Assembly: GCA_032716605.1 (NCBI GenBank)
Contig: CM064485.1
Span: 35,681,158-35,745,157, forward strand
Length of the DNA: 64,000 nt
Origin: Paralithodes platypus
Taxonomy: Eukaryota; Arthropoda; Malacostraca; Decapoda; Lithodidae
Reading direction: 5' to 3'
The notes beneath the pieces were generated by a model. The model was not told the origin of the DNA. It saw only the letters and a program-made list of their open reading frames with translations, and did no database searches. Below, piece after piece: positions 55,911 through 64,000 of the stretch; positions within the stretch are counted from its first letter, which is position 1, and every line of letters starts with the position of its first letter. The position numbers were made by a program, and so were the translations under genes.

Positions 55911-57640
55911 GATTGGCGACCAGACAGACGTGGGAAGTGTGTTGGTTTCTGACTTAGTTCTAAAAGGTATATATGTGTTGTTGAGGTTGTAGTTACTAGT
56001 TTCTCCTCTCCCTCACCATCCCCCCCCCCCACCCCTCTCTCTCTCTCTTCTTTGTTATATTTTCTTCCAAAATTCTCTATTTAGGGATCGCTACCTCTGC
56101 TGGAAGTGTGTCCTGAGAATAACTGTATAAATATATGGAATTATCTCTTTCTCTCTCACCTTTCAATTGTCTCTCCCAATCTCTGATGCTTTCCTTCCTT
56201 TATTTTCTCTATACAGCTCACTCTCCTCTCTTTCTCTTTCCCTCACTCTCACTCTCACTCTCTCACTCCCTCCTTTCTTGCTGTCAAAGAATGCTGGACC
56301 CCCATTTTCCAGTCAGAAAGGTGTGTTGCTGCTGGGGTATTGAGGTAGAGAGAGAGAGAGAGAGAGTGAGTTACATGGATATACATGGATACACAGACTG
56401 CACAGACCTTGCGGTCCCTACTAGGCAGTCCGGACTCAATTCTAACACAATTTGGAAGATAAGGATAGCCAAGCAGAAGTTTCTCTCCCCACCCACCACT
56501 CCCTCGGAGCAAGGGTCGGCATGAAATACAGCTGGGAAAATAGGCCCCCAGTAGAATGAAAAACATTTCTACCTGGAAATTGATAGTAAAGATCGAATTT
56601 GGAAAATGAAAATTACTACTGATACTTAATTTTTTTTTTTTGTATACATAGCTTATATTATCCCAACCTCCTCAAAATGAATTTTTAGATTCCTTTTGAT
56701 TGCGTCGATTGAATTACATTGCACCACACACTCACCTCGCTACCGCCAGACGCTGCGGACGCTCTGTCAACGCTCTCACGATATCGATCATAATTTGAGT
56801 ATTAACTACTCATCCTCTTCATTCTTGTGCATGAAAGGTGGTTAAGAGCACGTTTAACCATCCTGTAGCTTAGTAAGTAACACTGCACGATATTTCGCTG
56901 TGTATTGACTGATACACTTTGTGTTTATCACAAGACTCCTGCTCGGACAGGGCGCCACTAGCGCCATCTATTGTTTTGTTTTGTTTTGTAAACAAACGCT
57001 CTCTTACTATTTTATATTAAATCGTATCCCCTAATTTTACCCATTACCTACTGTAGTAAGTATCAATTTAACTGCCTTGTATGTAAGTAAAGCTTTGCAT
57101 ATTAATTTGCTAATAAACAATATTGTGTACTAACTAACCTGCCTACAGGAACGAACGCCGACGCCATTTTGTAAACAAACTTTTTTTTTGGGGGGATTAT
57201 ACATATTAAATTCCAGCCAATTTTGTAGTAAATTTAAGTGCATTCATTTATCTTTTCCCCTAGATATATTCTTGACTTTTTCTCCTCAGAGTGATTTTAC
57301 TTTAAGCTAAGGGTGGTATTTGTACAAACTAACCTAGCCTAACCCAACCTGCCAAGCTTTTAACCTAATCCAAACCTAGCCTAGCCTATAGCCAGCCAAT
57401 CTGTTGTTCTTATTAACTCTAGTAGATATTGTATTTAGTATCCTACTGTAGCTATATATATCTGTAATTTTAGTTGTTGCTTGCACGATCTTGTAGTAAC
57501 CTTTGACTGATACACTTTTTTTGTTTTATCTAAAAAGAGTAGGCTACTGCTTTACTAGGCTACAGTGACACCAGGGCCATCTGTTGATACAGTATATTAA
57601 CCCCTTGTGTGCAGTCACACTTTATTTTTATATAATCTCT
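55911..57640. other. Non-coding DNA with (CT)n and (GA)n tracts
   Basis: C10 and (CT)n lie at about 56,020-56,050, (TC)n near 56,135-56,280 and (GA)n near 56,348-56,366. The short, partly overlapping ORFs at 56,135-56,566 are simple-sequence artefacts. CCACTAGCGCCATCTATTG at about 56,951 and a related GGGCCATCTGTTG at about 57,575 recur. From about 57,340 AACCTAGCCTA-type sequence appears. No gene is seen. Confidence 0.5.
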
Positions 57641-57689
57641 ATTTGGTGAATTGTATATTTAGTTACATATTCTGTTATATATATATTTG

Positions 57690-58015
57690 TTTAAGGTTAG
57701 GTTATCACACCTGGTAGCCTATTTCTGCGTATTTCAATTTTATTATTTTCGGTTAGGCTATTCAACGCTGGTGCGTATTTCATTTTTTTTTTTAACTTTT
57801 GGTTAGGCTATCGCCCCTGGAAGCCTAATTCTGCGTATCTCAATTTTTTTGTTTTCGGTTAGGCTATCACCCCTGATAACCTATTGTTGTGTATTTCAAC
57901 ATATTTGTTTTCGGTTGAAGTGATTGAAGTGTTTCTAAAGTGAGTGAAGTGTTTTAAAGTGAGTTAAGTGTTTTAAAGTGAGTTAAGTGTTTTAAAGTGA
58001 GTGAAGTGATCTGAA
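57690..58015 (+). promoter_or_regulatory. Tandem 5' UTR monomers of the CR1 LINE
   Basis: About four diverged units of 46-60 bp, each with GCGTATTTCAATTTT, TTTTCGGTTAGGCTAT and CACCCCTGG-type ends, begin at about 57,727, 57,773, 57,833 and 57,891. A second set of about four 20-bp units (TGTTTTAAAGTGAGTTAAG) follows at about 57,930-58,010, just before the ORF1 ATG. Tandem 5' monomers serve as promoters in some LINEs; that role is inferred here. Confidence 0.75.
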
Positions 58016-58031
58016 GAAACTGACTGTTACC

Positions 58032-59067
58032 ATGCCTCGCACTTGTACGAACTGCGCCGGTAGGTTTGGTGAGTCCATGTTTGCTACTGTCGATCTTCAA
58101 GTCTGCCGTCTCTGCCAGCAACGAGAGAATTTGACAGTGAAATTAGATGAAGCCTACAACAAGATCAACGTCCTCACCATGAAGCTGGAATCACTCCAAG
58201 AGTTTGTAACACTCAACGTTGGAGTACCACAAACTTCAATTGTCACCGCAACTCCAGCAGCCACCAACGCCCCAACGTCAACTGCCAACAATTCAACGCC
58301 TGCAGTAGCCATTTCAGCTGATGGTTCCGATACTCAAGAAACAAATAGTGACTCTCTTCCCCCTCAAGACAACTTCCGTGTCGTGAGGAACAACGTTTGC
58401 CCCAAGACCAGGAAACCCATACCGATTACCGAGTGTCAAAACCGCTTCCAGATACTCACAGACTCGGATGACGAAGCGGAAATAGAAGAAGTCCGGCTCG
58501 TGGGAGACTCGATGATACGTGGTCAGCTCACAGAGTTTTGCGCCAGAGCACCTAAGACCAGGAAGCGTTTTTGTATCCCTGGTGGTGGTGTGGACGACGT
58601 AGTTGCTGCAGTTGACGAAGTATCTAAGCTGGCCCCTGCTAATACAATGTACGTCATCCACGTTGGATCCAACAATGTACAGCGAACCCGGTCGGAAGAT
58701 TTGCTTTTAAAGTACCAGCAGCTGATCAAGTCGTTTAAGGAGAAGTCATCAAGGATCATCGTCTCAAGAATCGTCCCCCGGCTTGGTGTAGAGAGCCGAT
58801 TTTACAACATAGCCACCAGCACAAATCGTTGTCTAGCAAACCTCGGCAGGAAGGAAAACGTGGGTCGTCGACACCTGGGACAATTTCTACTACGATGACT
58901 ATTTGTTTTCGGACGATGGAGTTCATCTGAACCAGGTGGGAGCAGCACGTTTTGGGCGTCTTCTCAACGATGCGGTGAAGGATTTTCGGAGAAGAAATCG
59001 ACTCAGCACAGGACAACCAGGAAGGAGGACCGAAGACAGCGAGGGCGGCAACCTGCGAAGGAATTAA
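58032..59067 (+). pseudogene. CR1 ORF1: zinc finger plus SGNH esterase-like domain, one frameshift
   Basis: It starts at ATG 58,032 after CTGTTACC. The N-terminus holds two CxxC pairs (CTNC, CRLC) like a small zinc or PHD-type finger, followed by a leucine-heptad helix (about residues 36-62) and a Thr/Ala-rich linker. The second half resembles the SGNH esterase domain known from CR1 ORF1 proteins: VRLVGDSM (the block with the catalytic Ser, about 58,494-58,517), PGGGVDDV and YVIHVGSNN (about 58,650-58,677). The frame is lost near 58,855-58,862. In the next frame the catalytic Asp-His block (DDGVHLN, 58,912-58,932) follows and ends at TAA 59,065-59,067. In CR1 elements ORF1 is thought to bind RNA and membrane or lipid-like substrates. 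Confidence 0.85.
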
Positions 59068-59093
59068 ATGCTATTCTGTCAAGAACCGCGAAT

Positions 59094-60206
59094 TTGGATA
59101 AAGCTCCACCAACACGACCCAAATTCAAAACCGCCAGGGATAACGACAGAGAACCGATGACAGCCATGAATGTAAATGTAGATCCGACCAGAACCAAAAA
59201 TTTGATTAAAGAACGTTCTGTGAATTCTAAAACCGCAACTTTAAAGGTTTTCTATGCAAATGCTCGTAGCATACGCAATAACATTTCAGATTTAGAGGAA
59301 CTAGTGTTTACTGAAAATTATGATGTGATTGGTATAACAGAATCTTGGCTCAATACAGTAGATAGAGACTTTTTAGCAGAGTATTCACTTCCCGGTTATG
59401 TAATGTTTGAGAAAAGCCGAATAAATAAAAATGGAGGTGGCGTTTTATTTTATATCAAAGAAAGTCTTAACCCTACCCTCTTGTCAAAACCTCAAATTGT
59501 GAACGTCGACACATCTTTTGTGCTATTAAAGAATAATAAAGGTACAAAAATAATACTTGCATTAATATACAGACCTCCAGCTCCATCAGTACAAACTAAC
59601 CGAGAAATTTATGAACAAATTGCAGATGTAAGTAACTCACAAGATACCGTATTTTTTGGCGACTTTAATTTACCTGTGACCAAGTTGGGCGATACTCTTA
59701 CTTCACACTCCGGACATGACTTGTATACGAACTTGCAAGAGAGTTCGCTTTATCAATTTGTTCGAACACCGATCCGTGGTAATAACGTTCTTGACATTGT
59801 ACTTGCAACAAAAGAAGAGTTAATAGAGAATTTGAATGTTGGTGATGAATTCAGTAACAGCGACCATCGTACGATAACTTTCACTTTAAACTTTACTAGT
59901 AACGAACCAAATAATAGCATCGAAAAAGTCCCTAATTTCAAGAAAGCAAACTTTCATAAACTTAGAGCTATGTTTAAAGAAACTGACTGGAGCTTTTTAA
60001 TTAACAATAACGACATAAATATATCTTGGAAGTTATTCGAAACCACTTACCTTAAAGCAGTGCAAGACTGCATATCATCGAAAATACGGCGTCCAGGCCA
60101 TAATAATAAGCCCAAATGGTGGAATAAAGATATTTCAAACTGCCTGCTTGCTAAAAAATGTGCTAATGATAGATTAAAATCCTCACAAATGACGAAGAAC
60201 GGGTGA
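59094..60206 (+). CDS. CR1 ORF2, endonuclease (APE-type) part
   Basis: The frame opens with TTG at 59,094; the first ATG is 59,157. The APE-type endonuclease motifs are present: FYANARSIRNN, VIGITESWLN (catalytic Glu), GGGVLFYIKE, ALIYRPPAP, FFGDFNLP (Asp/Asn), GNNVLDIVLA and the terminal NSDHRTI. The linker KPKWWNKDISN follows. The frame ends at TGA 60,204-60,206 because of a 1-base slip near 60,188. About 130 bp later, a second slip near 60,320 restores the same frame. Confidence 0.9.
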   Translation: MDKAPPTRPKFKTARDNDREPMTAMNVNVDPTRTKNLIKERSVNSKTATLKVFYANARSIRNNISDLEELVFTENYDVIGITESWLNTVDRDFLAEYSLPGYVMFEKSRINKNGGGVLFYIKESLNPTLLSKPQIVNVDTSFVLLKNNKGTKIILALIYRPPAPSVQTNREIYEQIADVSNSQDTVFFGDFNLPVTKLGDTLTSHSGHDLYTNLQESSLYQFVRTPIRGNNVLDIVLATKEELIENLNVGDEFSNSDHRTITFTLNFTSNEPNNSIEKVPNFKKANFHKLRAMFKETDWSFLINNNDINISWKLFETTYLKAVQDCISSKIRRPGHNNKPKWWNKDISNCLLAKKCANDRLKSSQMTKNG

Positions 60207-60275
60207 AATTTGTAGAGCTACGACGCAAAGCCAAAAAGTTAATTAAGCAAAGTAAAAAGACCCTAGAGTTACATA

Positions 60276-62039
60276 TTGCGAATCAAAGTAAAACAAACCC
60301 GAAAGAATTCTATAGTTATAATTATCAGAAAGAAAAAAGTAGTTACTTCAACTGTTGGACCATTAGTCGATGAAAATGGAGAATACACCAAAGACGAAGT
60401 ACAAATGAGTAATGCCCTCAATACCTTCTTTGCATCAGTTTTTACAACAGAAGACCTCAGTGATATCCCTACACCATCGCCGATTCAGATTGATAATTCA
60501 GATGTTCTAAGCAATATCACCGTAACAGAGAGAGAAGTATTGAATTGTTTAGATAAACTCAAGGTAAATAAAATGCCTGGACCTGATACAATCTCGCCTA
60601 GAGTTCTAAAGGAAGCTAAGGATGAGCTCTCCAAACCACTGACATTACTATTCAATAAATCCTTGCAGTCTGGAACTATGCCTGATCAGTGGAAGATAGC
60701 CAACGTAACACCGATATTCAAAAAAGGCAGCAAATCCCTACCCAGTAACTATCGTCCAATTAGCTTAACCTCAGTTGTATGTAAATTGCTAGAAACGGTC
60801 ATACGAGACAGACTCGTACATCACTTAGAGGAAAATAACATACTTAAAGATACTCAACACGGCTTTCGTAAAAAACGTTCCTGTTTAAGAAACCTCTTAG
60901 ACTTCTTCCACGATATCCTCAACCTCTACGATGAGAGTAAAGCTGTAGATATTATATACCTAGATTTTCAAAAGGCCTTTGACAAAGTTCCCCACAAACG
61001 TTTACTGCTAAAACTAAAAGCGCATGGAATACAAGACGGTGTGTTGAAATGGATAGAAAATTGGCTCAGCGACAGAAAGCAAAGAGTAGTCATAAACGGT
61101 AAGGCATCTAAATGGACCAATGTAAGTAGCGGGGTACCCCAGGGATCGGTACTAGGACCAATTCTCTTTCTAATTTACATCAACGACATAGATGAGGGTC
61201 TCACCTGTACAATCTCAAAATTTGCTGACGATACAAAAATTGCAAATAGCATACTCTCAAAAGATCAAGTTGACGATATGCAACACAATCTAGATAAATT
61301 GTCACATTGGGCCCAAATTTGGCAAATGAGTTTCAATGCGGATAAATGTAAAGTACTACATATCGGATACCTAAATGAGAAAGCAAACTATTCGATGAAT
61401 GGCACTCAGCTTAAGAATGTAAACAGAGAAACCGATCTGGGAGTAACAATATCGAGTAACCTAAAACCGAGTCAACAATGTTCAGAAGTTGTTAAGAAGG
61501 CAAACAAAATAATTGGCTTTATAGGCAGGTCATTTGAGCATAAATCCAAAGACGTTATCCTAACCCTTTACAATTCCTTAGTCCGCCCTCTTCTGGAATA
61601 CTGCGTTCAATGCTGGTGCCCTTATTACCAAAAAGACATAAACAAGCTAGAACGAGTTCAACGTAGAGTTACCAAAATGATACCTAGCCTAAAGAACAAA
61701 CCATACGAAGAGCGTCTTAGAGAATGAAATCTATTTCCTTTAACCCAGCGCAGATTAAGAGGTGACTTAATTCAAGTGTTCAAAGGCATCGACAATATGA
61801 ACTGTAGTAAGTGCTTCACTATCGACCAATCTAATTACACGCGGGGAAACGGTTGCAAAATTATTGGTAAATCTTTTAACTCACACGAATCTAAGAATTT
61901 CTTCTTCAATCGAGTTGTCAACTTGTGGAATGGGCTTCCCCGAGATGTTATAGACTGCAGCACCGTTGATTTATTTAAACTCCGCCTAGACAAATATCTC
62001 GCATCAAACCCGCGACTGACTGCGTTTGTAAATGAATAA
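60276..62039 (+). pseudogene. CR1 ORF2, reverse transcriptase part with one in-frame TGA
   Basis: The frame is the same as the endonuclease, rejoined after about 130 bp read in another frame. RT motifs: NKMPGPDTISPRVLKE, NVTPIFKKGSK, NYRPISLTSV, IIYLDFQKAFDKVPH (motif A), SGVPQGSVLGPILFLIYIND (motif B), and FADD at 61,221-61,232 (motif C). The C-terminal part has DLGVTISSNLKP and LVRPLLEYCVQCWCPYY. One TGA at 61,725-61,727 interrupts it where relatives have Leu. The frame continues through RRLRGDLIQVFKG and FFFNRVVNLWNGLP to TAA 62,037-62,039. Confidence 0.9.
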
Positions 62040-62106
62040 CTTTATTTTATCCTCCCCTCAGTTACTAACCCCTATGTCCCCTACTAACTTCCTAGTCCTG
62101 CCACGG

Positions 62107-63430
62107 ACATTAGTTCCAGGGCAGTAGTTCCCTTTCCAATGTTCCCTTACCCACTCTAAACCACTGTTTGGACACTTGATCCTCAGTGTTTTGGAGGACA
62201 AGCAGCCTAGAAGGGTCACTAGACCTGCTGTTGCTTGATTTCCTTTGTACTCCTTTGTACTCTGGCAATTTGTTCCACTCGTTGACTACACTGTAGGTGA
62301 AAAAAATCCTTTGTGGCATTGAGTTGGGCCCTCCTGGTTTACATCCCGTTTCCTCAAGTCGATGAGCTGTTATTGATTGTGAACAGTGACTCGGCATCAA
62401 TTTTATCAAAGCCCTTTATAATCTTGAAACACTCAATAAATTGACCTCTTAATCATCTTTTCCTAAGTGAGAACACATTTTGTTTTGTTTAATATATCAT
62501 TATATGATTTTTTTCTTATTGATGGTATTAACTTTGTGGCTCTACTCTGTACTGACTCGAGTCTCTCAATGTATTTGTTTAGATAAGGAGACCAAAATTG
62601 TACACCATATTCAAGATGGGGCCTCACTATGCTTCTGTATAACGGTACTATAATGTTCTCACTTTTGTACTTATATAAGTAACATATAATTTAATAAACC
62701 CCATTGCTCTATTGGCTTTGTTCGCAGCTGCTGCACATTGTTCTGAGTTTTTAAGTTTTCTGATATTACTGTAGTACCCCCAACTCTTTCACTAGTGCAG
62801 TAGGTATTCTTGACTGCTCTTTTATCTTGTATTCATATTTTTTTTTACTACCGATTTGTAAGACCTCACATTTATCAACATTGAAATGGAATCTGCCACT
62901 TTTCTGACCATTCAACTATTATATTTAAATATGATTGTAGTTTGGTTCTATCTTCTTCGGTTAATACTGAGAGTCCTAGCTTTGTGTCATTAACGAATTT
63001 TGAGAAGGTGTTATTCAGTCATATATCAATATCATATATATATAGACAAGAAACAAAACTGGCCCCAGGACCGATCCCTGAGGCACTCCACTATAAACTA
63101 GCTCCCAGTCAGACTCTACTCCTTTTATTACCACTCTCTGCTTTCTGTTTGTTAACCAGCTTTACATCCATGCATGGATATTTCCTTTGATGCCTATAAT
63201 TTCTAATTTGTTCAACAGTTTTCCGTGTGGTACTTTATCAAATGCTTTTGAAGTCCAAATAGATAATATCTAGTGATTTATAGTTGTATCATTATACGTA
63301 AATAGTCTGTTATAAAATGCAATCAGATTCGTCAGGCAAGACTTACTGGAGCTAAACCCGTGTTGGCTATCTTTGATCAACTTATTTGATTCTAGATAAT
63401 CAACTATCTTGTCTCTTAAAATTGTCTCAA
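62107..63430 (-). mobile_element. Decayed minus-strand CR1-like LINE, 3' part
   Basis: Read on the minus strand from about 63,430: YLESNKLIKDSQHGFSSSKSC (RT motif 2b region), FDKVPHGKLLNKLE (motif A, about 63,240-63,200), GVPQGSVLGPVLF (about 63,090-63,050), SKFVNDTKLG (motif C with FADD changed to FVND, about 63,005-62,975), then RPHLEYGVQFWSPYL (about 62,620-62,580) and VVNEWNKLPE near 62,310-62,280. Multiple stops and frameshifts. It lies tail to tail with the CR1 element that ends near 62,100. Confidence 0.8.
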
Positions 63431-63500
63431 AGAGAGAGAGAGAGAGAGAGAGTGTGTGTCTGTGAGAGAGAGTGAGGGGAAGAGTGAGAGTGAGTTTCAA
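63431..63500. repeat. (GA)n microsatellite
   Basis: GAGAGA runs with a short GTGTGT interruption between the two inverted LINE fragments. Confidence 0.9.
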
Positions 63501-63504
63501 GGAA

Positions 63505-64000
63505 CTATAAGTAACCGCAATATAGTAAATCGAAGACCTTGCGGTCAATTCTAGAATACAGTTTGTGAGCGGAAAACACATAATGTGATGTGCATTGCAA
63601 AATACTATCTAATCTCTTCTTGAACTGTTCTACTGGAGAATTTTTTACAACTTCTGATACAATTTTGTTCCAGGTAGAACAGATTTTATGTGTGAAAAGA
63701 TGTCCACACGTACTAGTGCTGAACCCTTTCATTTCTAACTTCCAGCCATGGTTGCGAGTTCCATTCATATTGAGCCTAATAATATTTTTGCATACTCCAC
63801 TTTGTCAAACCCATTCAGTATTTTAAATCTTCAGTGAGTTGATCTCATTGTATACGCAACTCTAAGGAGAAGGTATCAAGGGTTCTTAACCTGTCCTCAT
63901 AGCTCAGTCTTTAAATCGACGGAATAAGTTTTGCAGCCCTAGCGTGGTCTCCTTCTGATTACTCTACTGTATATATTTCCTGTGTGCTGGACACCAGACA
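63505..64000 (-). mobile_element. Second minus-strand LINE 3' part, continuing past the window
   Basis: The frame 63,768-63,505 encodes GWKLEMKGFSTSTCGHLFTHKI, CSTWNKIVSEVV and a final FKKRLDSIL, typical of the end of a CR1-type RT. Upstream (63,770-64,000) a decayed continuation is visible in other frames, with the LRTLDTFSLELRIQ-type region near 63,890-63,840. The element is cut by the window edge. Confidence 0.7.

Larger units (their letters stand above)
57690..62100 (+). mobile_element. Nearly complete CR1-type LINE
   Basis: It comprises a 5' UTR with tandem monomers (57,690-58,015), ORF1 (58,032-59,067, one frameshift) and ORF2 with endonuclease (59,094-60,206) and reverse transcriptase (60,276-62,039, one in-frame stop). 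A short 3' UTR ends near 62,100, where an inverted LINE begins. Only a handful of single-base lesions separate it from an intact element. Confidence 0.88.

Noticed and set aside
56951..56970. CCACTAGCGCCATCTATTG as an insulator-type CTCF site
   Set aside because: It resembles arthropod CTCF motifs loosely, but short GCGCCATCT words are common in repeats and there is no supporting context.
57598..57620. TTAACCCCTTG as the end of another TTAA element
   Set aside because: No inverted partner followed by TTAA was found within the next several kilobases.

Overview
This window looks like transposon-dense intergenic DNA from a large animal genome, most likely an arthropod and probably a decapod crustacean. 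I recognise no host gene with confidence. The evidence for the lineage is indirect. There are CR1, RTE and Jockey-type LINEs whose protein fragments look like those common in crabs, shrimps and crayfish. There is also a BEL/Pao element, a piggyBac gene, CCTAA (complement of TTAGG) arrays and very abundant simple repeats. No rRNA gene, intact tRNA gene or CRISPR array was seen.

Layout. 1-9.4 kb: microsatellites, an unidentified acidic/proline-rich ORF broken by one TAG (1273-2577), a TAGGCCTA-rich stretch with a tandem duplication, a minus-strand LINE (about 4069-6318) and a nearly intact piggyBac transposase (6364-8340) whose C-terminal zinc finger is lost to a 1-base slip. 9.4-21 kb: a decayed RTE-like LINE, a 30-bp x 19 minisatellite, a 434-bp TTAA element with perfect 16-bp ends, a tRNA-Thr-derived SINE, a decayed CR1 LINE, a trinucleotide hairpin, and an RTE endonuclease fragment interrupted by another TTAA element. 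21-31.5 kb: AT-rich DNA with a decayed Jockey LINE, a tRNA-like sequence, LINE 3' ends, a long (TA)n tract and a third TTAA element.

31,534-50,109 is a nested stack. The outer element is a minus-strand Ty3/gypsy retrotransposon with about 1.47-kb LTRs and pol order protease-integrase-reverse transcriptase, as in the Gmr1 clade. Inside it lie a 1,007-bp TTAA element (left LTR), a SINE (in integrase), a complete BEL/Pao element 37,001-44,888 (itself carrying a 480-bp TTAA element in its 3' LTR), and a 1,736-bp hAT-like element (right LTR). The two gypsy LTRs supply the empty site for each other's insertions, so several boundaries and target duplications can be read directly.

50.2-55.5 kb: a pair of about 165-bp inverted repeats flanked by TA, Tc1/mariner-like, enclosing an RTE 3' half and a CR1 LINE with an open RT. 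55.6-64 kb: a GGTGT minisatellite, then a nearly complete CR1 LINE (57.7-62.1 kb) with 5' tandem monomers, a zinc-finger/SGNH-esterase ORF1 and an EN-RT ORF2. Two decayed minus-strand LINE 3' parts follow.

The elements do not form a pathway. The plausible functional links are that a piggyBac-type transposase may mobilise the TTAA elements, and that LINE reverse transcriptases may mobilise the SINE. All frame and boundary statements come from reading this sequence; family names rest on recognised motifs, not on a database search.
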